Below, piece after piece: positions 45,754 through 54,465 of a stretch of 64,000 nt of DNA (its first letter is position 1; each line of letters begins with the position of its first letter). This stretch comes from Burkholderiales bacterium (lineage in GTDB: Bacteria > Pseudomonadota > Gammaproteobacteria > Burkholderiales > Burkholderiaceae_E), in the NCBI GenBank assembly GCA_027487815.1, contig JAIYCW010000034.1, forward strand, positions 1 through 64,000, given 5' to 3'. Made by a program: the position numbers and the translations under genes. Under the pieces are notes generated by a model. It did no database searches, was not told where the DNA came from, and worked only from the letters and a program-made list of their open reading frames with translations.

Positions 45754-47697
45754 TCAGGAACGCTTGACCTCTTTGAAATCGGCATCCACCACATCATCCT
45801 GCTTGGCTCGCTTATCGTCGCCTGCAGCCTGGGGTCCAGGTGCAGCGCCAGCAGCATCCGCGCCTTGTTCGGCCTGCATCTTGGCATACATCATCTCACC
45901 AAGCTTTTGTGAGCTGGTCATCAGCGCAGTGGTTTTCGCATCGATCTCGGCCTTGTCTTCGCCTTTAAGGGCAGCTTCGAGGTCCTTGATGGCCGCTTCG
46001 ATCTTCTCTTTCTCCGATGCATCAATCTTGTCACCATACTCGGCAAGCGACTTTTGTACCGAGTGCACCATCGCATCGCCCTGATTGCGCGCGTTGGTTA
46101 TCTCGACCCGCTTTTTGTCTTCTTCAGCGTTGGCCTGGGCGTCTTTCACCATCTTGTTGATCTCATCTTCCGACAGACCCGAGTTCGCCTTGATGGTGAT
46201 CTTGTTTTCCTTGCCAGTGGCTTTGTCTTTAGCCGACACATGCAGGATGCCGTTGGCGTCAATGTCAAAGCCCACTTCAATTTGTGGCGTACCGCGTGCT
46301 GAAGGTGGAATGCCTTCAAGATTAAATTCGCCCAAAGCCTTGTTGCCGGCGGCGATCTCGCGCTCGCCCTGGAACACCTTGATCGTCACTGCCGGCTGAT
46401 TGTCCTCGGCTGTAGAAAACACCTGGGCGTACTTGGTCGGAATCGTGGTGTTGCGCTTGATCATCGCTGTCATCACGCCACCGAGGGTTTCGATGCCCAG
46501 AGTCAGCGGCGTCACGTCGAGCAGCAGAACATCCTTGCGATCACCCGCCAGCACCGAGCCCTGCACTGCCGCACCCACAGCAACCGCTTCATCTGGGTTC
46601 ACATCCTTGCGCGGCTCCTTGCCAAAGAACTCCTTGACCTTGTCCTGCACCTTGGGCATCCGGGTCATCCCGCCCACCAGAATCACATCATCAATATCGG
46701 TGGCCTTGACACCCGCGTCCTTCATCGCCTGACGGCAAGGCTCGATGGTGCGCTCTACCAGCTCATCAACCAGCGATTCGAGCTTGGCGCGAGTGAACTT
46801 CAGATTCAAGTGCTTGGGGCCACTGGCATCTGCAGTGATGTAGGGCAGATTGATATCGGTCGCAGTGCTCGATGACAACTCAATCTTGGCTTTTTCTGCG
46901 GCTTCTTTCAGACGCTGCAAGGCCAGTACATCCTTGGACAAATCAACGCCCTGCTCTTTCTTGAACTCGCCCACGATGTATTCGATGATGCGCTGGTCAA
47001 AATCTTCACCGCCCAGGAAGGTATCGCCGTTGGTGGAGAGCACTTCAAACTGCTTTTCGCCCTCGACATCAGCGATTTCAATAATCGAGATATCGAAGGT
47101 GCCGCCGCCCAGGTCGTACACCGCAATCTTGCGATCTTTGCCGCTGGCTTTATCCAGCCCAAAGGCCAATGCAGCCGCAGTGGGCTCATTGATGATGCGC
47201 TTCACATCAAGGCCGGCAATCCGGCCAGCATCCTTGGTGGCCTGACGCTGGCTATCGTTGAAATACGCCGGGACCGTGATCACAGCCTCAGTGACTTCCT
47301 CGCCAAGATAATCCTCAGCGGTTTTCTTCATCTTGCGCAGCACTTCGGCGGACACTTGTGGTGGGGCGAGTTTGGTATCGCGCACGCTCACCCAGGCATC
47401 ACCGTTATCGGCCTGCACGATGCCATAGGGCATCAGATGAATATCCTTTTGCACCGCCTTTTCGGAAAACTTGCGCCCGATCAAACGCTTCACCGCATAC
47501 AGGGTGTTACGCGGATTGGTAACAGCCTGGCGCTTCGCCGAGGCGCCCACCAGAATTTCGCCATCCTCCACATAAGCGATGATCGAAGGCGTGGTGCGCG
47601 CACCTTCGCTGTTTTCGATCACTTTGGGTTGCCCGGCCTCCATGATGGCCACGCAGGAGTTGGTGGTGCCGAGGTCGATGCCGATGATTTTTGCCAT
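45754..47697 (-). CDS. dnaK: Chaperone DnaK (Hsp70)
   Basis: DnaK (647 residues) is the ATP-driven Hsp70 chaperone. Present are the phosphate-1 motif [27 protein letters not shown], the interdomain linker region [16 protein letters not shown], and the acidic tail [12 protein letters not shown]. It lies between grpE and dnaJ with an 81-base gap after grpE that holds a CTTGAA element (near 47757) but no good heat-shock -10, so transcription is most likely from upstream of grpE. Confidence 0.99.
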   Translation of the reverse strand: MAKIIGIDLGTTNSCVAIMEAGQPKVIENSEGARTTPSIIAYVEDGEILVGASAKRQAVTNPRNTLYAVKRLIGRKFSEKAVQKDIHLMPYGIVQADNGDAWVSVRDTKLAPPQVSAEVLRKMKKTAEDYLGEEVTEAVITVPAYFNDSQRQATKDAGRIAGLDVKRIINEPTAAALAFGLDKASGKDRKIAVYDLGGGTFDISIIEIADVEGEKQFEVLSTNGDTFLGGEDFDQRIIEYIVGEFKKEQGVDLSKDVLALQRLKEAAEKAKIELSSSTATDINLPYITADASGPKHLNLKFTRAKLESLVDELVERTIEPCRQAMKDAGVKATDIDDVILVGGMTRMPKVQDKVKEFFGKEPRKDVNPDEAVAVGAAVQGSVLAGDRKDVLLLDVTPLTLGIETLGGVMTAMIKRNTTIPTKYAQVFSTAEDNQPAVTIKVFQGEREIAAGNKALGEFNLEGIPPSARGTPQIEVGFDIDANGILHVSAKDKATGKENKITIKANSGLSEDEINKMVKDAQANAEEDKKRVEITNARNQGDAMVHSVQKSLAEYGDKIDASEKEKIEAAIKDLEAALKGEDKAEIDAKTTALMTSSQKLGEMMYAKMQAEQGADAAGAAPGPQAAGDDKRAKQDDVVDADFKEVKRS

Positions 47698-47778
47698 GGT
47701 GTGAATTCCTTGCGAACGAATAATGTTGAAGCTTAGATTTTGCTTAATGTGAAAAATTCAAGGTGTACGGCGGGCTAG

Positions 47779-48345
47779 TTAGGACTGAGCCACCGTAACA
47801 AGAGCTGGACGCAGCACGCGGTCGTAAATGAGGTAGCCCTTCTGCAGGACGCTGACCACATGGTTGGCGGCCACTGCCGGCTCGACGCTGGTACCTGGCA
47901 CCATGCTGATCGCCTGATGGCGCGCGGGGTCAAACTTTTCGCCCACCGGATTGATTTCGGCGAGTTTGTTTTTATCAAATGCACTCTTGAGTTGATTCAG
48001 GGTGGCATTCACTCCTTCGCGCAACGACTCCACGCTTGGGGCCTCAACCATCAGTGACATCTCCAGGCTGTCCTTGACGGGCACGAGACTCTCGGCAAAG
48101 GATTCCACCGCAAACTTGTGCGCCTTGGATACATCTTCCTGGCTGCGGCGCCGGATGTTTTGCATCTCCGCCAAAAGCCGCAGATTTTCATCCTGAAGCT
48201 CAACAATACGCTGCTGCGCCTCTAGCAGAGGATCAACCGGCACAGCCACCTGCGGCTCCGGTGCGGGGCTATCAGCTTGCGGATTGGCTTGAGGAATAAA
48301 AGACGGATCCGTGTTTGGCGGGCTAGCCCCATTGGCTTCGCTCAT
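47779..48345 (-). CDS. grpE: Nucleotide exchange factor GrpE
   Basis: GrpE (188 residues) releases ADP from DnaK and senses temperature through its long coiled coil (residues ~40-95, [24 protein letters not shown]). The C-terminal beta domain has [16 protein letters not shown] and [19 protein letters not shown]. The N-terminal ~40 residues are proline-rich and disordered. AAAGGAG lies seven bases before the ATG at 48345, so I prefer it to a GTG two codons upstream. Confidence 0.96.
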   Translation of the reverse strand: MSEANGASPPNTDPSFIPQANPQADSPAPEPQVAVPVDPLLEAQQRIVELQDENLRLLAEMQNIRRRSQEDVSKAHKFAVESFAESLVPVKDSLEMSLMVEAPSVESLREGVNATLNQLKSAFDKNKLAEINPVGEKFDPARHQAISMVPGTSVEPAVAANHVVSVLQKGYLIYDRVLRPALVTVAQS

Positions 48346-48427
48346 ACCCACACTCCTTTAACTAACTCTTTGAATTGACAGGATTAATTTCCGCAAGACC
48401 GATTAAAACCACTTCTTGCGTGCTTAC

Positions 48428-48455
48428 ATATGGTTGCCAACGAAGCAAATTCAAG
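48428..48455 (-). promoter_or_regulatory. Candidate sigma-32 (RpoH) heat-shock promoter for grpE-dnaK-dnaJ
   Basis: On the minus strand CTTGAA (48455-48450), a 16-base spacer and CCATAT (48433-48428) resemble the RpoH consensus CTTGAA / CCCCATnT, 83 bases before the grpE ATG. No CIRCE inverted repeat is present, so HrcA control of this operon is not indicated. Confidence 0.45.
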
Positions 48456-48528
48456 AGCCTTACAGTTTGAGACACAAAAAAAAATTTTCGCCATGCTAGG
48501 ATGAAGAAGTCCATTCAAGGAGACTGCC

Positions 48529-49029
48529 ATGGGATTGTTGTCATTCATTAAAGAAGCCGGTGAAAAGCTGTTTGGCAAAGGCGAGGCTCAGGCGGCCCAG
48601 CAAGCAGCAAGCTCGGATCCAAGCCCTGAAAAAATAGCAGCGGCCAACTCAGCGGCCGCTGGCGCAATCGAGGATTACGTCAAGTCGATGAGCATCGACA
48701 CCAGTTCGCTCTCCTTCGAAGTTGATGGGGCGGCCGGCAGCGTCACTGTCAGCGGCCAGGTGGATGCTCAGGACACCAAGGAAAAGGTCCTCTTGTGCTG
48801 CGGCAACGTGGCAGGGATCAGCCAGGTCAATGATTTGATGGTCGTCTCCCAACCCGCAGACGAAAGCCAGTACTACACCGTCGTACGCGGTGACACGCTC
48901 TCCAAGGTGGCCAAGGAATACTACGGTAACGCCAATGCCTACATGAAAATCTTCGAGGCCAACAAACCCATGCTCAGCCACCCGGACAAGATTTACCCGG
49001 GTCAGATGTTGCGCATTCCCCCGGCCTGA
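48529..49029 (+). CDS. BON-LysM protein (Kbp/YgaU-like)
   Basis: A 166-residue protein with a BON domain (residues ~50-105; VDGAAGSVTVSGQVDAQD) followed by a C-terminal LysM domain (~113-164; YYTVVRGDTLSKVAKEYYGN, KIYPGQMLRIP). E. coli Kbp of this architecture binds potassium and helps growth under osmotic stress. No signal peptide is visible, consistent with a cytoplasmic Kbp role. AAGGAG precedes the ATG by seven bases. It is divergent from grpE and convergent with hemH. Confidence 0.92.
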   Translation: MGLLSFIKEAGEKLFGKGEAQAAQQAASSDPSPEKIAAANSAAAGAIEDYVKSMSIDTSSLSFEVDGAAGSVTVSGQVDAQDTKEKVLLCCGNVAGISQVNDLMVVSQPADESQYYTVVRGDTLSKVAKEYYGNANAYMKIFEANKPMLSHPDKIYPGQMLRIPPA

Positions 49030-49039
49030 GGATTTTTCA

Positions 49040-50149
49040 CTAAACCGAAGCGCCTCCGGCAAGCGCCCGCTCCTTGCGCTTGGCGTAGGCCTCGTCTACA
49101 GCTCGCTGCTGTTCGGATCCGAAGCGCTGCACTGGCCAGCCGCCAGTGTGCTGCTTTACCAGGGCGACCAGCGAGCGAATAAATGCCGGTGACTCATTAA
49201 GGCAATCTATTGTTCGGTAATCCTTACCACCGGCTTCCTCATAAGCTGCCCGAGCCTCCATGCCGATCTCTTCAATCGTTTCCAGGCAATCCGCAACAAA
49301 TCCTGGGCAAAACACGTCAACCCGTTTCGCTCCGCCACGCCCAAGCTCTTGCAGGGTGGGTTCGGTATAGGGCTGCAACCATTCTGCACGACCAAAGCGT
49401 GACTGGAAGGTAACGGTGTATTGATCTTTGGTCAGGCCTAGCTTTTCTGCAAGCAATCGCCCGGTGACCAGGCACTCGCAATGATAGGGATCGCCTGCCA
49501 GCAAGCTGAACTTGGGCACACCATGAAAGCTCATCACAAACTTTTGTGGCGGGCCTTCGCGCTCCCAGCTTGACTGCACTTGCTGAGCCAAGGCGTCGAT
49601 GTATTCCGGTTGCCGGTGGAAATGCTTGATGGTGCGGATCTCGGGCTGATTACGCCAGCGGGCGAGCTCGCGCATCACCTCATCGACTACCGTGGCTGTG
49701 GTGGAAGCCGCGTACTGGGGATACATAGGCACCACCAGCAAGCGCTGCATGCCGCGTTCACGCAATTTTTGCAGCACGCTGCTGATACTCGGTGAGCCGT
49801 ATCGCATGGCCAATGCCACATCAACATCAAGCCCGGCTTCCCCAAGATAGCCTTGCAGCAACTTGGCTTGCTTCACACTGATCACCTTCAGCGGCGAACC
49901 ATCTTTGGTCCACACGGTGGCGTACTTGGCGGCTGACCGTTTGGGGCGCACCTGCAAAATGATGCCGTTAAGTATCAACCACCAGATCAGGCGCGGAATT
50001 TCCACTACCCGGGGGTCAGAAAGAAACTCCCGCAAATAGCGCCTCACCGGACCGGCCTCTGGCGCCTCGGGTGTACCGAGCTGCACCAGCAAAACAGCCG
50101 TGCGCTCTTTTTGCTCATGCTTGAACGAGGCCTGCGCGGTAAAGCTCAT
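49040..50149 (-). CDS. hemH: Ferrochelatase
   Basis: HemH (369 residues) inserts Fe2+ into protoporphyrin IX, the last step of protohaem synthesis. The metal-binding histidine lies in FVMSFHGVPKFS, with the conserved YPQYAASTTATV and the glutamate in PGFVADCLETIEEIG. The ATG at 50149 overlaps the stop of the NTF2-like gene (ATGA) and gives a normal N-terminus; open frame further upstream lies in that gene. It is in the same transcript direction as hrcA. Confidence 0.97.
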   Translation of the reverse strand: MSFTAQASFKHEQKERTAVLLVQLGTPEAPEAGPVRRYLREFLSDPRVVEIPRLIWWLILNGIILQVRPKRSAAKYATVWTKDGSPLKVISVKQAKLLQGYLGEAGLDVDVALAMRYGSPSISSVLQKLRERGMQRLLVVPMYPQYAASTTATVVDEVMRELARWRNQPEIRTIKHFHRQPEYIDALAQQVQSSWEREGPPQKFVMSFHGVPKFSLLAGDPYHCECLVTGRLLAEKLGLTKDQYTVTFQSRFGRAEWLQPYTEPTLQELGRGGAKRVDVFCPGFVADCLETIEEIGMEARAAYEEAGGKDYRTIDCLNESPAFIRSLVALVKQHTGGWPVQRFGSEQQRAVDEAYAKRKERALAGGASV

Positions 50150-50658
50150 TTCGCGACACCTGGCAGACGGCGAATTGCTGCCGCGCTGACTGCGGCCTGA
50201 TACTGCTTGTTCCACCCCAGCACCCAGCCCGAGGGCCCAAGCGCCTGACGCGACCAGCGCCAAAAATCAAACTCATCGATCTGCCGCACGATCAGGCCAT
50301 CCCAAAAAGCCAGGTGGCTGGTCACCCGGTTGTGTACCTTTCGCCGCCCAGCGAAGCTGTACCGCGCATCCCACTGCACCATCGCCTTGCGCTCATTGCC
50401 AGAAAGGATCGAATACTCAAGCGACCAATCGCCGCGCGAGCGCATCGCCCCCTGAGTCAGCATCAACCACATGGCTGCAATCTTTTCACCGCGCAAATCC
50501 TTGAACACCGGGTCGCTAAAGCTGGCGTTGGGGTGATAACACGCCGCCATGGCAGCCGCATCAAGCGACTGAAATGCGGTGTAAAAGCGATGCAGGGTTG
50601 CTTCGCACGTGGAGGGCTCAGCAGCCGACGCCTCGCTGTGCTCAAGAATGGAACTCAT
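50146..50658 (-). CDS. NTF2/SnoaL-like protein of unknown function
   Basis: A 170-residue protein with a nuclear-transport-factor-2-like cone fold: ATLHRFYTAFQSLDAAAMAACYHPNASFSDPVF, then GDWSLEYSILSGNERKAMVQWDARYSF and VTSHLAFWDGLIVRQIDEFDFWRW. Such folds bind small hydrophobic ligands or act as isomerases; nothing here fixes a reaction. It sits between hrcA (3 bases upstream) and hemH (ATGA overlap), so it is co-translated with ferrochelatase. Confidence 0.85.
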   Translation of the reverse strand: MSSILEHSEASAAEPSTCEATLHRFYTAFQSLDAAAMAACYHPNASFSDPVFKDLRGEKIAAMWLMLTQGAMRSRGDWSLEYSILSGNERKAMVQWDARYSFAGRRKVHNRVTSHLAFWDGLIVRQIDEFDFWRWSRQALGPSGWVLGWNKQYQAAVSAAAIRRLPGVAK

Positions 50659-50661
50659 GCG

Positions 50662-51687
50662 CTACCCCGGATGTGCCGCATTGGTCAGTGCACTGCTCAC
50701 CAGCTTCGCAGTGATATCGACAATCGGAATCACCCGCTCATAGGCCATTCGGGTCGGCCCAACCACGCCTAGCGTACCAACCACCCGGCCATCCACTTCA
50801 TAGGGGGCAACCACCACGCTAAGCTCCTCCATCGGCACCAGTTCCGATTCACCACCGATAAAGATTTGAACCCCCTCGGCACGGCGGGTGGCATCGAGCA
50901 ACTGCAACAAGCTGGTTTTGTGATCAAACACATCAAACAATTGCCGCAGCCGCATCATGTTGTCTGACAGATCGGCAACATCCAGCAAATTGCGCTCCCC
51001 GGAAATCATCACCGGCGCAGCACCTTCATTAAACGCCTGCCCGCTGGCCTGCACTGCCTGACTCATCAAGCGGGTCATGTCATCGCGCAATCCGAGCAGA
51101 TCGGAATGCAGCTTAGCTTGCACTTCCTCCAGACTGAGTCCCGCAAAGTTGCTGTTGAGAATATTGGCGGCCTCCACAAGCTGGGAAGCGGTGTAATCAC
51201 GTTCAACCAGCAAAATGCGATTCTGGACATCGCCCTCAGGGGTCACGATGATGAGCAAAATGCGTCGATCACCCAAGCGCAAAAACTCGACCTGCCGAAA
51301 CAGGGAGGAGCGCTGAGGCGTCATGACCACCCCGGCAAAATTTGACAGGCTGGAAAGTAGTGCAGCTGCAGAAGATAAAACCCGTTGCGGCTCATCGGTT
51401 TGCAGGCCACCCTGGATCTGAACTGTCTGTTCATCATGCAACGGCCGCACGGTGAGCAAGGTATCCACAAACAAGCGGTATCCGCGCGGGGTCGGCACCC
51501 GTCCAGCCGACACATGAGGGCTTGAAATCAGGCCCATATCTTCGAGGTCAGACATCACATTACGGATGGTCGCAGGGGAAAGCTCCAGCCCTGACGCCCG
51601 GGACAATGTTCGCGAGCCGACCGGCTGACCATCTGCGATGTATCGCTCGATCAGGGTCTTCAGTAGGCTTTGGGCACGTTTATCCAT
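50662..51687 (-). CDS. hrcA: Heat-inducible transcription repressor HrcA
   Basis: HrcA (341 residues) represses chaperone genes at CIRCE sites, with GroEL as cofactor. The N-terminal winged helix ([61 protein letters not shown]) is fully conserved and followed by the GAF-like domain. The ATG at 51687 is preferred to a GTG just before it. No CIRCE element occurs in this window, so the target is probably groESL elsewhere. Confidence 0.96.
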   Translation of the reverse strand: MDKRAQSLLKTLIERYIADGQPVGSRTLSRASGLELSPATIRNVMSDLEDMGLISSPHVSAGRVPTPRGYRLFVDTLLTVRPLHDEQTVQIQGGLQTDEPQRVLSSAAALLSSLSNFAGVVMTPQRSSLFRQVEFLRLGDRRILLIIVTPEGDVQNRILLVERDYTASQLVEAANILNSNFAGLSLEEVQAKLHSDLLGLRDDMTRLMSQAVQASGQAFNEGAAPVMISGERNLLDVADLSDNMMRLRQLFDVFDHKTSLLQLLDATRRAEGVQIFIGGESELVPMEELSVVVAPYEVDGRVVGTLGVVGPTRMAYERVIPIVDITAKLVSSALTNAAHPG

Positions 51688-51802
51688 CACCCTGTTATTG
51701 TAATCAATGGCTTAGCTTCGGTAGGCAAAGCGCGGCTCAGGCATGCGGATTAGCCGTACGAACCCAGGTTTTTACGCGCCTTTGTGGTGTAATTGAATCG
51801 CT

Positions 51803-52801
51803 ATGACTGCTTTGCCTCCTTCTTCTGTGCCACTGTCGGACCTCACCACACCGGCTGGCCCTTTTACGGCCAAACCTGTGCGCCGCGCACTTTTGGTAGG
51901 CCGGTATCAAACCGAAGGCGTTGCGGGCACCCTGCTTGAAATCGCTGCGAGTTTGCAGCGCAGCGGTGTGATTGCGGTGTTTGAAACCGAAACTGCCCAG
52001 GCTATTCAACGCATGGATCTGCCCCATGGCAATGCAGCCGAGTTGGGGCCCAGCCTAGATATGGCGATTGCGCTCGGCGGTGACGGCACAATGTTGGGGC
52101 TGTGCCGCGAATTGGCGCCTTTTGATGTGCCGCTTATTGGGATCAACCACGGCCGACTCGGCTTTGTCACCGATATTGCGCTTGAGGCCTGGCCTCAGGC
52201 TCTCGGGCAGATTCTTGAGGGCCACTACTCCATCGAGGAACGTAGCCTCTTGCAAGCGCATGTGCGGCGTGCGGGCGAAAGCGTTTGGCAAGCCGTGGCG
52301 ATGAATGATGTGGTGGTGAGCCGCTCGTCGCGGGCCGGAATGATCGAGCTGCAAGTGGAGGTGGATGGCATTCATATGTACAACCAGCGGGCTGATGGTT
52401 TGATCATTGCTACGCCGACCGGTTCAACCGCATATGCACTTTCTGCCAATGGCCCCATCCTGCATCCACAGGTTGCTGGTCTGGTCCTGGTTCCCGTTGC
52501 CCCCCAATCACTTTCCAATCGGCCGATTGTGTTGCCCGATTCGGTGAGTATTGTGATCCGGGTGGTTGAGGGACGCGAGCCCCGCGTGGCAGCAGATATG
52601 CAAGTGTTTAGCGACCTGCAGGACGGCGACGATATTGTGATTGCCCGCGCCCCATATCGGGTCCGCTTTTTGCACCCGCCGGGGTATAGCCACTTTGCCA
52701 CTTTGCGCAACAAACTCAATTGGCATGAACTGCCGATTGGACGCGTGCAACGCAGTGAAGCCTGGGTCAACGGCGCCAGCTCGCTGCTCTCCAATATCTA
52801 A
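51803..52801 (+). CDS. nadK: NAD kinase
   Basis: NadK (332 residues) phosphorylates NAD to NADP. The nucleotide site GGDGT is at residues 92-96 (ALGGDGTMLG), followed by INHGRLGFVTDI, the NE/D-type MNDVVVSR and the glycine-rich TPTGSTAYALSANGP. The N-terminus is ~25 residues longer than usual and proline-rich. Divergent from hrcA and 17 bases upstream of recN, the standard betaproteobacterial order. Confidence 0.97.
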   Translation: MTALPPSSVPLSDLTTPAGPFTAKPVRRALLVGRYQTEGVAGTLLEIAASLQRSGVIAVFETETAQAIQRMDLPHGNAAELGPSLDMAIALGGDGTMLGLCRELAPFDVPLIGINHGRLGFVTDIALEAWPQALGQILEGHYSIEERSLLQAHVRRAGESVWQAVAMNDVVVSRSSRAGMIELQVEVDGIHMYNQRADGLIIATPTGSTAYALSANGPILHPQVAGLVLVPVAPQSLSNRPIVLPDSVSIVIRVVEGREPRVAADMQVFSDLQDGDDIVIARAPYRVRFLHPPGYSHFATLRNKLNWHELPIGRVQRSEAWVNGASSLLSNI

Positions 52802-52818
52802 ACCAACGAGAAGCGAGC

Positions 52819-54465
52819 ATGCTGCAGCGATTGATGCTGAGCCAGTTTGTGATTGTCCGGCAGGCTGAAATTGAATTTGGCCCGGGCTTTACTGCCCTGA
52901 CTGGCGAAACTGGTGCCGGCAAATCCATTTTGCTTGATGCGCTCGGCCTGGTTCTTGGAGCACGCGCCGACCCGAGTCTGATCGCTGAAGGAGCCTCGCG
53001 TGCGCAGATCAGTGCGGAGTTCTCCAGCAACCCCACGCTCGACGCGCATTTGACCAGCCTGGATCTTCAGGGCGATGGCGGGGTGATTTTGCTGCGCCGC
53101 ACGCTCGAGTCCGATGGGAAAAGCCGGGCCTTTATCAATGGCCATCCAGTGACGCTGACCCAGATGCGGGAGCTTGGCGATCAGCTAGTGGATATCCACG
53201 GCCAGCATGCTTCGCAGGCTTTGATGCGCCCCGCTCACCAGCGCGGGCTTGTGGATGCTTTTGCCGATCATGCCCCCGAGCTTGAATCCCTTGCCCGTAC
53301 ATTTGAGCAATGGCAAGAACGTCAAGCATGGCTCGATAAAGCACTCAGCTCGGATCGTGAGATGGCGCTGGAGCGTGATCGATTGCGCTGGCGCTTTGAC
53401 GAGCTCGACACCTTGCGCCCTAAAGCCGGTGAATGGGAGACGCTTGCCGAAGAACAAAAGCGTCTCGCGCATGCAGCCGAGCTCATTGAATTGGCCAGTG
53501 GCGCAAGTGCGGTGCTGCATGAAGACGACGCGAGTGTCAGCAGCGTATTGGCAGGTGTTGTGGGACGGGCCCGGCAGTTGGTGCAGATCGATGCGCGCCT
53601 GGAGCCCATCCTGCAGATGATCGAAAGCGCTCAAGCCCAAGTCGCCGAGGCCGCGAGCGATTTGGCCACCTATGCACAACGTATTGATCTTGATCCGCAA
53701 CGGCTCTCGCAGGTCGAACAGCGCCTCACGACATTGCATGATTGCGCCCGCAAGCTTCGTATCGAGCCTGAGATGATGGCCGCAGAGCTCGAAGCCGTGC
53801 GCCAGGCCTTGCAAGCGCTTGAGGCCGCGCAGGATACTGAAGCCCTTCGCGCGGAAGTGCAAGCTCTGAAAGCCCGTTATGTTGAGCAAGCCGAGCGCTT
53901 GAGTAAACAGCGCAAGCAGGCTGCGCGCAAGCTCGCCAAATCGGTAAGCGCTACCCTTGAGCGGCTATCGATGGCGGGCAGCCAACTGCAGATCGACTTC
54001 ACCCCGGGTGAACCAGCCGCCCACGGCATAGATCATGTCGATTTCAAGCTTGCCGGTCATACCGGTACTCAGGCTCGCTCGATTGCCAAAGTGGCTTCCG
54101 GCGGCGAGTTATCGCGCATCGGGCTGGCCATATCGGTGGCCGCGGCCAAAGTCACCCATATTGCCAGCCTGATTTTTGATGAAGCTGATGCTGGAGTCGG
54201 AGGTGCGGTCGCGCAGGTGATTGGCGATCTGATGCGCGAGCTCGGCCAGGAGCATCAGGTGTTATGTGTCACCCATTTGCCGCAGGTGGCTGCCCGCGCT
54301 CATCAACAACTTCGGGTGAGCAAGCAGCGCGAAGGCGATGCAGTGATTAGCGAAGTCACGCCACTGGCAAGAGACGCCCGTATCGAGGAAATCGCCCGGA
54401 TGCTGGGCGGCGTCGAGATTACTCCAATCACCCGTCGCCACGCCCGCGAATTGCTCGCTTACTGA
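52819..54465 (+). CDS. recN: DNA repair protein RecN
   Basis: RecN (548 residues) is an SMC-like ATPase in double-strand-break repair. Walker A is GETGAGKS (residues 29-36), the coiled-coil arms run from about 150 to 380 (repeated Glu/Gln/Leu/Ala heptads), and the C-terminal head has the signature VASGGELSRIGLAI and Walker B LIFDEADAGVGG. It follows nadK on the same strand; its last seven bases overlap the convergent CDGSH gene. Confidence 0.97.
   Translation: MLQRLMLSQFVIVRQAEIEFGPGFTALTGETGAGKSILLDALGLVLGARADPSLIAEGASRAQISAEFSSNPTLDAHLTSLDLQGDGGVILLRRTLESDGKSRAFINGHPVTLTQMRELGDQLVDIHGQHASQALMRPAHQRGLVDAFADHAPELESLARTFEQWQERQAWLDKALSSDREMALERDRLRWRFDELDTLRPKAGEWETLAEEQKRLAHAAELIELASGASAVLHEDDASVSSVLAGVVGRARQLVQIDARLEPILQMIESAQAQVAEAASDLATYAQRIDLDPQRLSQVEQRLTTLHDCARKLRIEPEMMAAELEAVRQALQALEAAQDTEALRAEVQALKARYVEQAERLSKQRKQAARKLAKSVSATLERLSMAGSQLQIDFTPGEPAAHGIDHVDFKLAGHTGTQARSIAKVASGGELSRIGLAISVAAAKVTHIASLIFDEADAGVGGAVAQVIGDLMRELGQEHQVLCVTHLPQVAARAHQQLRVSKQREGDAVISEVTPLARDARIEEIARMLGGVEITPITRRHARELLAY

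Noticed and set aside
47698-47778. A separate heat-shock promoter before dnaK
   Set aside because: CTTGAA is present near 47757 but no CCCAT-like -10 follows at 13-17 bases.
48346-48528. CIRCE element before grpE
   Set aside because: No TTAGCACTC/GAGTGCTAA repeat or near match is found on either strand.
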